A stretch of DNA of 64,000 nucleotides from Clostridia bacterium (GCA_017453125.1 JAFTKS010000004.1:49296-113295), one strand, 5' to 3'. Counted from the stretch's first letter, positions 17,288 through 26,287 are shown. The notes: generated by a model from the letters alone, not told the origin. Numbers and translations are program-made.

Positions 17288-18322
17288 TTACCACTTGTTT
17301 ACAACCTTTTCTGCAAATCCCATAAAATTTTTCAACTTTACAATTGTCCCATCGTCTAGTTTTATCTTACCGCTGAATTTTCCAAAGACTTGGTTCTGGT
17401 TGCTACTAATTACCAAAATATTCGCATTAGAATGCCTATTAATAACAGGAGTAAACTTCATTTCAAATCGCTTGTCAGATGAAGAAAATGTCCAAGGCGA
17501 CATAAAGTCATCTCTACCCCTTTTGTCTTTTGGAATATTGAATGTTACATCACTAAGTTTATGAGCCTTGCCATCATAAAAAACCATATTTTCTGTAGCG
17601 TTGCTAGTATCCCCAAAACCGTAACCAATATTGAAACCAACTTCGTGTCCGTCAACAACACCAGTTCCAGCACCCCAATACCAAGTATTTTTGTATGTCC
17701 AAACACCTCTACCCCAATCCAAAATACCTCGGGTAGATTTCTTTTCAAATAGGACTTTCTCACCTCCCAATTCAACCCAACCTTCGCAAAGCAAACCAAC
17801 AATTTTTTGGTTGTAATAGAAATGAGTTTTTTTCTCTGCAAACGGGGTAAGAATAACCATACTATCTTTTGGTTCTTTTGTTAATACAAACTCACAAGCA
17901 AGGTCTTTGCCCTTTTGAAAATTCTGTATTTTTGCTTTCAAAACCCTTTCTCTTCCGTCATTGATAAACGAAATAGAATAGTTCTTTTTCTGAACAACAA
18001 CATTACCAATTTTACTTGTTGACGGCAAGTTTGTTTTGCCTTTTGTATTAAACGCCATAAAACTCTTTGTTGTTTCGGTTTTGTTCTTGAAGTCTATCAA
18101 AGAAATAGAATTGAGTCCCATATAAGAATTATCATCAATAGTTAGTGCAACAGCATAATCATTGTTATAAACCAGATAATAATCCCATTCTTTAATTCTA
18201 GACTTTTTTGCCTTAATCTTTTTTCTATCATAGGTCTTAATTAATTTTGTAGCATATCCACTTTCTTGTAGATATCCATTTTCATCGAGAAGGTCTCCCG
18301 CTTTTGTAATTTTCTTTTGCAT
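17288..18322 (-). CDS. DUF2804 domain protein
   Basis: A 344-residue protein that matches the DUF2804 family over its whole length. The marker blocks are ITKAGDLLDENG at the N-terminus and ILDWGRGVWTYKNTWYWG near residues 200-217. DUF2804 proteins are soluble, beta-rich, Trp-rich proteins related in fold to lipocalin-like hydroxyneurosporene synthase/AttH domains; the function is unknown, with lipid or isoprenoid chemistry a guess. Start at 18322 with GGAG 8 bases upstream. Monocistronic. Confidence 0.88.
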   Translation of the reverse strand: MQKKITKAGDLLDENGYLQESGYATKLIKTYDRKKIKAKKSRIKEWDYYLVYNNDYAVALTIDDNSYMGLNSISLIDFKNKTETTKSFMAFNTKGKTNLPSTSKIGNVVVQKKNYSISFINDGRERVLKAKIQNFQKGKDLACEFVLTKEPKDSMVILTPFAEKKTHFYYNQKIVGLLCEGWVELGGEKVLFEKKSTRGILDWGRGVWTYKNTWYWGAGTGVVDGHEVGFNIGYGFGDTSNATENMVFYDGKAHKLSDVTFNIPKDKRGRDDFMSPWTFSSSDKRFEMKFTPVINRHSNANILVISSNQNQVFGKFSGKIKLDDGTIVKLKNFMGFAEKVVNKW

Positions 18323-18414
18323 AATCTAGTCTCCATTTTTCATAGTCAATTTTAGTTATATATATTTTTAGTATATTGTAGAGAAAACTAATTGTCAAAC
18401 TTAATAATTAAACA

Positions 18415-18447
18415 CAAAAAAATTCCTTTGCATTTGCAAAAGAATTT
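18415..18447 (-). terminator. Intrinsic terminator
   Basis: AATTCCTTTGC/GCAAAAGAATT imperfect stem with an ATTT loop, and on the minus strand a T-run after it; just past the stop of the coiled-coil gene. Confidence 0.7.
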
Positions 18448-18456
18448 TGTAGTATA

Positions 18457-19140
18457 TTATTCACCTATTTCTTGTTCAGATTTTTCCGCCTCATAATCCT
18501 CAACGGCTGCAACCATTGCCTTTGCGAAAGGAGATTGAGCAACTTCAAAATTTGATGTTGCTGAAGAGTAATAAAGCAAATCTTTGAGTTTTGAAGATAT
18601 AAGGATATCGTTGTAATCATTAACCACCAAATCCATAGTAACATATTTAGACTCAGAAGGTTCTCCTTGAACTACTGTATGCTCACGGAAAGTCCTCCAA
18701 TCTGCTTGTGGTTCGCCCATTCTTACCGTTTGCTCAATAGTAACGCTATTACGAGCACTCTCTGCCAAATCCAAATCTGTTCTATGTATAAAGTAATTAA
18801 TCTTAACGCCACCACGTTGAAGCTTTGACTCAAGAACAGCATTAAAGTCTTCTACCGAAGACACCACGCATCTACAATTAGTATAATTCGAAATGCCAAT
18901 GTTATCTATCGAAGTTCCCCATTGCTCAGCCAAGTGTTTTACAACATCAGTAAGTCTTGCCGTTACAGAAAAACCTTTAATTATATCAATTTTAGCATTA
19001 CAATCATTGCTTTGTGCATTTATATCTTCTATCTTTTTCCAATATGCAGCAAGAGCCTCTTTTTTCTCATTCTCACCATTCTTAATGATGTTAGTTAAAT
19101 TTTGAATATAATTTATATATTCCGCTATATTTTTATTCAT
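18457..19140 (-). CDS. Coiled-coil protein, paralogue of the 26288 protein
   Basis: A 227-residue soluble protein I do not recognise. Residues ~1-55 are a charged heptad-like coiled coil. Then ARLTDVVKHLAEQWGTSIDNIGI starts a globular region with several beta strands, including SKYVTMDLVV. The protein at 26288-27022 has the same plan with ARMGDIVESLSEAWNTPVEEM at the same place, so the two form a local paralogous family. Start ATG at 19140 is preceded by GGGGTGGGA. No membrane segment or signal peptide is present. Confidence 0.78.
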   Translation of the reverse strand: MNKNIAEYINYIQNLTNIIKNGENEKKEALAAYWKKIEDINAQSNDCNAKIDIIKGFSVTARLTDVVKHLAEQWGTSIDNIGISNYTNCRCVVSSVEDFNAVLESKLQRGGVKINYFIHRTDLDLAESARNSVTIEQTVRMGEPQADWRTFREHTVVQGEPSESKYVTMDLVVNDYNDILISSKLKDLLYYSSATSNFEVAQSPFAKAMVAAVEDYEAEKSEQEIGE

Positions 19141-19389
19141 TATCCCACCCCATAATTTTTATGTATATGTATATAATACCACACAAAAACTCAAAATTCA
19201 ATACCCAAATAAAAATTTTGTTTCTTCTATAAACTTGATTCTTTGTATTAAACCACAAAATTAAACCTAAACAACCACCAAAGTACACAAAAATTTAACG
19301 TACGAAACTTGACAAATATATTTTTAATGTGTAGAATAACAACGTTGAAACAATATTAATTGCAATATAAATCAACAACTTAACAATAT

Positions 19390-19667
19390 GCAGAGATGTC
19401 AGAGTGGAAGAATAGCATTGTATGCTATTCCTTGACGGACATTCCTGACGAACTTCGGACCGACGCTTGGCGGCGACCACAACGATTGGTCGATAAATAT
19501 AATCGTGTTAAATCAAACTTAATAATATGCAGAGATGTCAGAGTGGAAGAATAGCATTGTATGCTATTCCTTGACGAACATCCCTGACGGGCTTCGGTCC
19601 GACGCTTGGCGGCGACCACAACGAATGGTCGATAAATATAATCGTGTTAAATCAAACTTAATAATAT
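19390..19667 (+). repeat. Two 139-bp tandem units, each beginning with the 5' end of tRNA-Ser
   Basis: GCAGAGATGTCAGAGTGG, the acceptor arm plus D-arm start of the tRNA-Ser at 19668, also begins at 19390 and at 19529, exactly 139 bases apart each time. In the first two copies the tRNA part then switches to a GC-rich insert. The insert has hairpins GAATAGCAT/ATGCTATTC and GACCA/TGGTC, and in copy two a UUCG-capped stem near 19585-19600. A TATAAT lies near each unit end. The two units differ at only about six positions. They lack an anticodon arm and T arm and are not functional tRNAs. Confidence 0.9.
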
Positions 19668-19755
19668 GCAGAGATGTCAGAGTGGTCGATCGTGCAGTCT
19701 TGGAACGGCTGTGTACGGAAACGTACCCCGGGTTCGAATCCCGGTCTCTGCGCCA
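19668..19755 (+). tRNA. tRNA-Ser(GGA)
   Basis: Acceptor GCAGAGA pairs with TCTCTGC. The anticodon stem CAGTC/GGCTG holds the loop TTGGAAC, giving anticodon GGA (Ser, UCU/UCC). A long class II variable arm GTACG-GAAA-CGTAC is followed by the T arm with GGTTCGAATCC. The discriminator base is G and CCA is encoded at 19753-19755. The 5' end is the third copy of a 139-bp-spaced tandem repeat. A terminator follows at once. Confidence 0.96.
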
Positions 19756-19761
19756 ACCCGG

Positions 19762-19821
19762 ACAATGTTAAACCCGAAAATAAAGCCATTTATTTGAAGG
19801 GTTTACATTGTGTTTTATTTT
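19762..19821 (+). terminator. Terminator of tRNA-Ser
   Basis: ACAATGTTAAACCC pairs with GGGTTTACATTGT (one bulge), an inner AAATAAA/TTTATTT extends the stem, and TTTTATTTT follows. Confidence 0.85.
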
Positions 19822-19847
19822 GAATGATTTATATTATATGATAAAAT
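19820..19847 (+). promoter_or_regulatory. Sigma-A-type promoter of the methyltransferase gene
   Basis: TTGAAT at 19820-19825, 16-base spacer, TAAAAT at 19842-19847; the ATG is 21 bases further. Confidence 0.5.
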
Positions 19848-19868
19848 ATCAATTAAGGAGTTGTACTT

Positions 19869-20600
19869 ATGAATTCATATAATAATGAGAAAATTTTCAA
19901 TTCTTTTTTAATTGAAAGAGAAGATAAAAATTCGCCTTTTAATATGCAAGTCAAACCCACCATGTTAAAATTTATGGGTAATCTAAAAAACAAAAACATT
20001 CTCGATTTAGGTTGTGGTATGGGACACCTTGCAAAAGAACTTCATTTTTTAGACGCGAAAAAAATTATAGGTATTGATATAAGCGAAAAAGAAATTGAAT
20101 ATGCAAATAAATATCATAAAGAATCAAATATAGAATACAGAATCCTAGATGCTCAAAATATTAACTCTTTAAATCAAAAGTTTGACATTATTTCAAGTGG
20201 TATTGTTGTTGATTACATAGAGGATTTTGATACATTATTAAAGTCCATAAATGATTGTTTAGAAGATAATGGATTGTTTGTATTTTCCCAAGTACACCCA
20301 TTATCAACAGCACCAAAAGAAAAAAGAAAATGGTTACAAGATAATGACAGTTCTTACATTTACCAGTTAAGCGATTATTCGTTTGAGGGGAAAAGAGAAA
20401 TGCCATATTTTGATGGTACTGTAACCATGTATCATAGAACATTGTCAACAATAATTAATACAATACTTAAAAATAATTTTGAAATACTTGAAATGTCAGA
20501 GCCAATCCCATCAAAAGAAGAATTAGAAATCTTCCCAAACAGAATAAAGAATTTGCATAAACCATCGTTTTTAATTTTTAAATTAAGAAAAAAGTCCTAA
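19869..20600 (+). CDS. Class I SAM-dependent methyltransferase
   Basis: A 243-residue Rossmann-fold methyltransferase. Motif I is NILDLGCGMGHLAKEL near residues 44-59, the acidic loop after beta-2 is IIGIDIS, and motif IV lies around DIISSGIVVDYI. The C-terminal part, with VFSQVHPLSTAPKEKRKW and DGTVTMYHRT, matches small-molecule methyltransferases of the UbiE/Methyltransf_11 type. The substrate is not evident. Start with AAGGAG 8 bases upstream. It lies alone behind tRNA-Ser, a common landing place for acquired genes. Confidence 0.9.
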   Translation: MNSYNNEKIFNSFLIEREDKNSPFNMQVKPTMLKFMGNLKNKNILDLGCGMGHLAKELHFLDAKKIIGIDISEKEIEYANKYHKESNIEYRILDAQNINSLNQKFDIISSGIVVDYIEDFDTLLKSINDCLEDNGLFVFSQVHPLSTAPKEKRKWLQDNDSSYIYQLSDYSFEGKREMPYFDGTVTMYHRTLSTIINTILKNNFEILEMSEPIPSKEELEIFPNRIKNLHKPSFLIFKLRKKS

Positions 20601-20648
20601 ATAAATCTTTAATTTAACGATTCAACTGAAACAACATCTATAAAAAAA

Positions 20649-20676
20649 TGAACCCCGAGTGGGTTCAGTTTTTTTT
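20649..20676. terminator. Bidirectional terminator
   Basis: TGAACCC/GGGTTCA stem with A-run before and eight T after. It separates the methyltransferase gene (plus) and the transglycosylase gene (minus). An outer ACATCT/AGATGT pair flanks it. Confidence 0.88.
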
Positions 20677-20765
20677 GAAGATGTTGAAATCTTTTCAGTA
20701 TAAGGGATTGTTTTGAGAAAACTATCAAAAATTACGTTTCTTGAACACCAACCAATTAATCTAAA

Positions 20766-22061
20766 TTATTCCATATAATAACAATCTTCACCATCTCTAT
20801 CAATATGTTTCTGATAAGATTGTTCTAATCCTGCCTGTCTCACAACTCTTCTCTTTGCACAAATTCTATGAGCATAGGAGAGCGCTCCGTTAACTTGAGC
20901 TGTATCCCCTTCTTTTGTTTCAAAATCAGCCCTCGAATATACTCCTTTAGTTATATTTTTAACAGTACCATCTGTTCCCGCATAATAGCACCCGCTAGCC
21001 ACATTTTGCATAATCTCTATATCTTCTGGTGTCATATTGTTGCGGTCAATATTGAAAGCCTCGTAAACACCTTTTTTCACAAAATATTCCTCTTCCATCC
21101 ATTGATAATATGTCGCCGATAGACATAGCGATGTGAACAACTCATCTCTTGGATCTTGCCCTTTTCTATGAATATCCAAAAGTTCTGCAAATTTTTCATC
21201 GTTAGACCATCTAGAATAACACTCAAGAATATCTTCCGCTGCTTCATCTTTAATCTGCATTGGGCCAGTTGCACCACTTGAACTAGTAAGAGGTTTGTTT
21301 TTGTCATCAAGAATTCTATATGAAGACTCATTGAAACAAACAATTGTTAAAAATTCTGGAGTAATCCATTCTGCAATATATTCTCCCTTTCCATTAGCAG
21401 AAACCTTTTTCTTCTCTGCAAAGTCGTTTTCAAGTTTCTCTACAGCAATATAAGCAGCATCAAAGACATCATTTTGACGTGCAGTCTGCCAAGTTTTTGT
21501 CTTGCCATTTTCGGTATAGTTCTTGCTATAAACAATATCTGAAGAATCTTTGACATCTTCAATAATATCTTCCAAAGAATGAGAAATATGTTTGCAATAG
21601 CCATCACTCTCACTAGGCCCCAATTGTTCAGGCAAAATCACACCACCATAACCAGGATAAGACTCTGGTCGTATAGTGGTTGTAGTTTGAGTTGTTGTAT
21701 CCCTTTCGGTTGTTTGTGGTTTTGCATTATGATTAGATGCAACATGCCAAACCACTCCAGCCAACGCAAGAGCGGTCGCCATACCAATTGCCAGCTTTAT
21801 CTTGATAGACTTAAGAGAATCCTCACTTGCTTTTTTAACTTTCTTTTTAGCTGGTGAAACCTTTTTCGATGGTTTTTTCTGTGAAGACTTTCTCTTCTTG
21901 GTATTATCTACACCATTCATTTCTGTCAATTTTACTGAATTATTGGACTGCTCTAAAGAATCGGTTTTTTGAGTATTATTATCCTGTTCGGTTTTTGCTG
22001 GATTATTAACCGCTTTGTTTTCATATTTTCTTTCTAGCCAATCATCAAATAATGTTGCCAT
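20766..22061 (-). CDS. Membrane-anchored lytic transglycosylase-like protein
   Basis: A 431-residue protein. Residues 1-85 are a cytosolic, low-complexity stretch ending in a Lys/Ser-rich block. One membrane helix lies at ~88-107, followed by a Thr-rich linker (~113-130). The extracellular domain has the SLT hallmarks: CFNESSYRI with the catalytic Glu near residue 245, then SGATGPMQIKDEAA, matching the family's GlmQl block. Such enzymes cleave peptidoglycan glycan strands to give anhydro-muropeptides. Start at 22061 with AGGGG about 12 bases upstream. Monocistronic. Confidence 0.82.
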   Translation of the reverse strand: MATLFDDWLERKYENKAVNNPAKTEQDNNTQKTDSLEQSNNSVKLTEMNGVDNTKKRKSSQKKPSKKVSPAKKKVKKASEDSLKSIKIKLAIGMATALALAGVVWHVASNHNAKPQTTERDTTTQTTTTIRPESYPGYGGVILPEQLGPSESDGYCKHISHSLEDIIEDVKDSSDIVYSKNYTENGKTKTWQTARQNDVFDAAYIAVEKLENDFAEKKKVSANGKGEYIAEWITPEFLTIVCFNESSYRILDDKNKPLTSSSGATGPMQIKDEAAEDILECYSRWSNDEKFAELLDIHRKGQDPRDELFTSLCLSATYYQWMEEEYFVKKGVYEAFNIDRNNMTPEDIEIMQNVASGCYYAGTDGTVKNITKGVYSRADFETKEGDTAQVNGALSYAHRICAKRRVVRQAGLEQSYQKHIDRDGEDCYYME

Positions 22062-22253
22062 TTTTTATTTTCCCCTTATGAAAATTATGTATTCTTCTAT
22101 ATAATATCACATTTTTTGCACTTTGAACAGACCATTTTTGTAAATTTATGATTTAAGACATATCTTTTCTTCTATATTATCCCCATCTAACAAGGGAATT
22201 TTATAAGTATTTTTGGACTTCTTTACTAACAAAAAGTAACAATTTGTATTCAA

Positions 22254-22278
22254 TAAAAAAACGAACAATAATGTTCGT
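22254..22278 (-). terminator. Intrinsic terminator
   Basis: ACGAACA/TGTTCGT stem with ATTA-type loop; on the minus strand seven T follow. It closes the two-gene operon 22893-22311. Confidence 0.85.
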
Positions 22279-22310
22279 AATCTTTGTTATTTATTAATTA
22301 CAATATGAAT

Positions 22311-22580
22311 TTACTTATTAGCCAAATCCATTCTAATCTTTTCTTGAAACTTCATAAGTATTGGGTGAATTTCTTCTTCCTCATCTAAAAAATCCAATGA
22401 AAAACCTTTCTTATCTACACATTCTATAGCAATAAGTAATTTGGGCTGTGTATTTTCGTCTTTTACCAACTCGCTAAGCAAAACATAATTATCTTCGTCT
22501 TGTTGCATAGTTTTGATAACCATCATTTGATCGTCTGTGTCCAAGGTTATAATATCGTTTTCTTTCAAAACTTGTTTCAT
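22311..22580 (-). CDS. DUF1292-like small protein
   Basis: An 89-residue acidic soluble protein. The order of short beta strands (DIITLDTDD, DNYVLLSELV, PKLLIAIEC) and the acidic FLDEEEEI stretch recall DUF1292 proteins of Firmicutes, whose function is unknown. Its ATG directly follows the stop of the upstream 103-residue protein (1 base between), so the two are one operon with coupled translation. Confidence 0.72.
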   Translation of the reverse strand: MKQVLKENDIITLDTDDQMMVIKTMQQDEDNYVLLSELVKDENTQPKLLIAIECVDKKGFSLDFLDEEEEIHPILMKFQEKIRMDLANK

Positions 22581-22581
22581 A

Positions 22582-22893
22582 TTATTCTCCCATTTCTTGC
22601 GACATTTCTTTTATTTCAAGAACTTCTTTTGTTGCGTCTGCAATGGAGCCAGCACTAGCCACTAAAGCTCCCGCCAAAGCAATCGGCGCTGTCGTTACTG
22701 GAAGAGTTCCAAGGCTAGCAATTGCACCCACGGTAGCACCTGCAGCAACCATAACATTAAGAGCAATTTTACCTGCCTTTTTTAAATTTTCTCTTAAACC
22801 TTCATCTTCTTGAATATTATCTTTTCCAAAGAGCATACCTTTTGTAAAGAACATATCTGTTGTAAACATATTTTTTACGCCAACATTTGTCAC
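22582..22893 (-). CDS. Small Gly/Ala-rich hydrophobic protein
   Basis: A 103-residue protein starting with GTG at 22893, with AGAGGTG in front. Residues ~38-85 are two hydrophobic Gly/Ala-rich helices (LNVMVAAGATVGAIASLG and APIALAGALVASAGSIA) of the glycine-zipper kind found in small membrane-inserting proteins. The N-terminus is polar and the C-terminus charged (VLEIKEMSQEMGE). I do not recognise a family. Coupled to the DUF1292-like gene downstream; an effector/partner pair is possible but unsupported. Confidence 0.7.
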   Translation of the reverse strand: MTNVGVKNMFTTDMFFTKGMLFGKDNIQEDEGLRENLKKAGKIALNVMVAAGATVGAIASLGTLPVTTAPIALAGALVASAGSIADATKEVLEIKEMSQEMGE

Positions 22894-23040
22894 AAATTCA
22901 CCTCTATTCTTTTTTTTAAAATTATATCATCAATAATTTTCTTGGTCAAAGATATTTAATAACTAACGGCAATTTTTCTTGTTTTATTCTTTTGTGTTTT
23001 TTAAGTTAAATATTTATAACTATATTGTTTATAAAAATAG

Positions 23041-23068
23041 AAAAAGGCGAACAAAATGTTCACCTTTT
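23041..23068 (-). terminator. Intrinsic terminator of the CotH gene
   Basis: AAAAGGTGAACA/TGTTCGCCTTTT-type stem on the minus strand, directly past the stop codon of the CotH-like gene. Confidence 0.75.
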
Positions 23069-23070
23069 AT

Positions 23071-25188
23071 TTATATCAATTTCAAAAATTCAGAATGAGG
23101 AAGATCAAACGATTTATCCAAGAACACATATCTATCTAGCAAATAAAGTCTAACATAGTCGTATTGCATATCATACTGCATTTCACCAGTTCTTCCGTGC
23201 CACATACGTGTGTCTATAAGGGCAACGTTGTCTATAATTGCTTTGTAATCTTTCAAGTAGTTACTTACATCAATCAAAGTACTCTTCAATTGATCATATC
23301 TTAATGCAACTGCATCATAGAAATTTTTGTCTTGTAACATTTTATTAAAGATTTTTGAAATATTAGCAAGTGTTAAACTATTTGCTGTTTCAATATGGGA
23401 TTTGTTGTATGGAACTATATAATCTCCCGCCATAGAAAAGTCAAAATCCCAGATTGGACCAAACTTCATCTTTCCATCAATTGCTTTTGATAAATAAATA
23501 CTTTTGTAACTAGAATCTGGATTATTCATAATTTCAGTCATAAGATAATAATCTACAGCCGACTCGATTTCTACCAAATCCCAAAGTCCAAATTCTTGAC
23601 CTGGTCTAAATGATAATGTCACCTTCTCACCAGTTCTTAATGCCTTGAATGCTGCATTAACATATTCATTGATATAATCAAACACTTCATCTGTTGTTTC
23701 TGTTCTTCCACGTTCATCATTCTCAGGGAACTTGATTTCCACTGGTTCAAATCCCTCAACATAGAAATTGTCTACCCCTGTAGTTCCTTCTTTGTATGCC
23801 TCTTTATCCATTTCAACAAGGAAAGGATATTCTTGATTCGCTTCTGTTCCAACAAGGTCTTCATCATAATCTTCGTCAACACCCGTTCTACCCTCTTTCT
23901 CGTCTACTTGTTCACAAAGAAGATATAGTCCTTGAAAGTTTCCATTCATTATTAATGCTACATGATGAGGGGTTGGAGTAAATTCTAGATTATCAAAAGA
24001 ATCGGCAAGTGTGAACGCTGTGAAGTTTCTTAAATATGATTGGTCATAATAATCTGCAAGAAGTACCCAACTTTTGTTAGCCTCTAGATCCATCAATGAT
24101 TTCTTTTTGTCAAACTTAATTCTAATTGGCTTTTTCCTTAGAACCTTAGTAGAATTTCCTCTAAGTTTTATTCCAACACAATTTTCGTCATCATAATTTT
24201 CGGTCATCTCTACAACAACATCTTCAATCCCTTCTCCACAATTGGTAATTGAGAAAGATGCGTTTACATATTCCTCTTTGGTTGGAGGCAACATTCCTGT
24301 CGCAGTATTAATCTCAACTAGTGGTATATTTAAATCATCTCCTACAAGACTGAGAAACTGAGCCTTAGAAACCTTAGGATTCGCAAGATTAAATGTATCT
24401 ATTGTAATAACCGCACCATAACCCACGAGCAACATAATCATACCAATTGCAACAAGTGACCAACGACCACTTTTTAATCTAGAGAAGAACCCCTCACTAC
24501 TTGCAGGTTCAAATTCAAACTTAAAACAAGTCGAAACTAGAACCATTAATCCTATAAACAAAATAATACAATAAATGCTCTCTACTTTATGAGATACCAT
24601 CGAGAAAGTATGACAAAGCAACACAACATTTGCTACAAACAACAACACCACAGCCACAACACTCATAATTTGGACATACTTTCTTGTATGAATACAATTT
24701 GAAATAGCTTTGCCTAATAGCAAAGACCAAATTAATACATACAAAATAACCAAGAACTTAATGCCGATATTAACGAATCCAAATATTGGAGCAAAAATCA
24801 TAAGGAATAACATTGGAACAAAAATAATTGAGCCATAAACCAAGTCAACACAATTAAATTTTGATACAAAACAAAGATATGTAAATATCGCCCCACAGGC
24901 AAGAGTCATTATAATCATCGCCCACACAGACACACCAAGATACACTAGCATATCTGCTAGCAAAAACAACAAAACACCGCCCGATAACAAAGTTCCACTT
25001 AACCACTTGTCTTTTTTATACTTAATAACATAGAACAAGCATATTCCGCACACAACAAGCATTGTAGCCAAAGCTCCCCACATATAGTGGGTTTCCAATC
25101 TTATGATAGAATAAAAAGACTCAAAACCTAAAAAGCATAAAGACAACGCCATCAAAAGACAATGTACAACAAACAAAACTTTTTTCAT
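23071..25188 (-). CDS. CotH kinase-family protein with N-terminal multi-pass membrane domain
   Basis: A 705-residue protein counted from ATG at 25188, which has GGGAG 5 bases upstream; the in-frame Met at 25200 does not. Residues ~1-270 contain about eight membrane helices. The remainder is a CotH domain, with GIKLRGNST, PIRIKFDKKKSLMDL, WVLLADYYDQSYLRN, GLYLLCEQVDEKEGR and the C-terminal FGPIWDFDFSMAG block. CotH proteins are atypical secreted kinases; in Bacillus CotH phosphorylates spore coat proteins. The fused membrane part would hold the kinase on the outer face. It is transcribed alone. Confidence 0.9.
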   Translation of the reverse strand: MKKVLFVVHCLLMALSLCFLGFESFYSIIRLETHYMWGALATMLVVCGICLFYVIKYKKDKWLSGTLLSGGVLLFLLADMLVYLGVSVWAMIIMTLACGAIFTYLCFVSKFNCVDLVYGSIIFVPMLFLMIFAPIFGFVNIGIKFLVILYVLIWSLLLGKAISNCIHTRKYVQIMSVVAVVLLFVANVVLLCHTFSMVSHKVESIYCIILFIGLMVLVSTCFKFEFEPASSEGFFSRLKSGRWSLVAIGMIMLLVGYGAVITIDTFNLANPKVSKAQFLSLVGDDLNIPLVEINTATGMLPPTKEEYVNASFSITNCGEGIEDVVVEMTENYDDENCVGIKLRGNSTKVLRKKPIRIKFDKKKSLMDLEANKSWVLLADYYDQSYLRNFTAFTLADSFDNLEFTPTPHHVALIMNGNFQGLYLLCEQVDEKEGRTGVDEDYDEDLVGTEANQEYPFLVEMDKEAYKEGTTGVDNFYVEGFEPVEIKFPENDERGRTETTDEVFDYINEYVNAAFKALRTGEKVTLSFRPGQEFGLWDLVEIESAVDYYLMTEIMNNPDSSYKSIYLSKAIDGKMKFGPIWDFDFSMAGDYIVPYNKSHIETANSLTLANISKIFNKMLQDKNFYDAVALRYDQLKSTLIDVSNYLKDYKAIIDNVALIDTRMWHGRTGEMQYDMQYDYVRLYLLDRYVFLDKSFDLPHSEFLKLI

Positions 25189-25542
25189 AAACACTCCCAT
25201 TATAAAATCTTGTAAGAAAACATTAATAACTGCAATGTAAACGCCATAATTTAAGTAAATACTCTATTATGACAAACTTTTATATTTGCGAATTACTAAT
25301 ATCCCTATGTAATAATCATTGTAACATAACAAGAACTTTCCACCAAAACAAAAACGACATTTTTCGACAATTTTTCTAAAATATAAAACAAGTTCAAAAA
25401 AATTGCATATATCAATAGAAGTTTTCCCCAAAAATCCAAAAAAATCAAAGTAAAAGTTTCTTTTTAAAAAACAATATTAAGTTGACAAAAGAAAGGTTGC
25501 CTTATAGAATATATTTAATATTTTAAAAAATAGTGAGGAAAT
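25189..25542. other. Divergent intergenic region
   Basis: AT-rich 354 bases between the CotH-like gene (minus) and the nucleosidase gene (plus). It contains the plus-strand promoter at 25482-25510. I see no gene, RNA or repeat in the rest. Confidence 0.6.
25482..25510 (+). promoter_or_regulatory. Sigma-A promoter of the MTA/SAH nucleosidase gene
   Basis: Consensus TTGACA at 25482-25487, 17-base spacer, TAGAAT at 25505-25510; ATG 32 bases after the -10 box. Confidence 0.8.
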
Positions 25543-26211
25543 ATGATCGGACTAGTTGTAGCAATGGAAAAAGAGGCAAGGTTATTTCTTGAAAATACAA
25601 GCATAAAAAATGAAGAAATTATTTCTTCTAAAAAAGTGTATTTAGGTACATATCTAGGGCATAACTTTGTATTAATTATTTCGGGTATTGGCAAAGTAAA
25701 TGCAGGAATATCCACTCAAATAATTATAGACAAATTCAATCCTGATTACATAATCAATTTTGGCGTTGCAGGAGGAAAAGAAAACAGCCGTCTTAGTAGC
25801 GGAGATATGGTTCTTGTAGACAAAGCGTGTCAATATGATTTTGACTTGAGTGAAATCGACAATGTAAGTATTGGATATATGCAAGACTACAGCACCATCT
25901 ACTATCCAACCAATTTTGAAAAATACAAAGGAACACAATTCCAGATAAGAAGTTGTGCAAGTGGCGATAGATTTACATCAAAACCATTCTGGCTTGAAAT
26001 AATCAAAAACCTTGATGCGCAAGTAGTTGATATGGAATGTGGAGCAATTGCACAAACCTGCCTATCAAACAATACCCCACTATTTATCCTGAAACTAATT
26101 TCTGATGTTGATGGCAAAGACGATAGCATTTTTGCTCAATATTCAAATAATGTAAAAGAAATTTGCAACAAACTTCCCAACGCTATTGAAGAACTTATAA
26201 CCAATCTTTAA
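25543..26211 (+). CDS. mtnN: 5'-methylthioadenosine/S-adenosylhomocysteine nucleosidase
   Basis: A 222-residue member of the PNP/UDP phosphorylase family, MTAN branch. It begins GLVVAMEKEARLF with the catalytic-region Glu. It has the GIGKVNAGI phosphate/ribose loop, NFGVAGG, and DMECGAIAQTC near residue 165 with the ribose-binding Met-Glu. KLISDVDG carries the catalytic Asp that protonates the purine. It removes adenine from MTA and SAH, recycling methylation by-products. SD GAGG before the ATG. No luxS or cysteine gene is adjacent. Confidence 0.93.
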   Translation: MIGLVVAMEKEARLFLENTSIKNEEIISSKKVYLGTYLGHNFVLIISGIGKVNAGISTQIIIDKFNPDYIINFGVAGGKENSRLSSGDMVLVDKACQYDFDLSEIDNVSIGYMQDYSTIYYPTNFEKYKGTQFQIRSCASGDRFTSKPFWLEIIKNLDAQVVDMECGAIAQTCLSNNTPLFILKLISDVDGKDDSIFAQYSNNVKEICNKLPNAIEELITNL

Positions 26212-26287
26212 TTTGGGAATGCCTATTGAAATTATTGATTTTTTGTGTTATAATAATTACATAATTTAATTAAGGTGGAAATTAATT

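Noticed and set aside
19295..19619. Open frames on the minus strand across the tRNA-Ser tandem units, beginning MVAAKRRSEVRQ or similar
   Set aside because: They repeat only because the DNA repeats, have no ribosome binding site and overlap the tRNA-like sequence.
19390..19667. Two extra tRNA-Ser genes or hammerhead ribozymes in the tandem units
   Set aside because: No anticodon stem-loop or T arm after the 5' piece. Unit 1 contains CTGACGA, but the GAAA and the matching helices of a hammerhead core are missing and unit 2 changes the motif.
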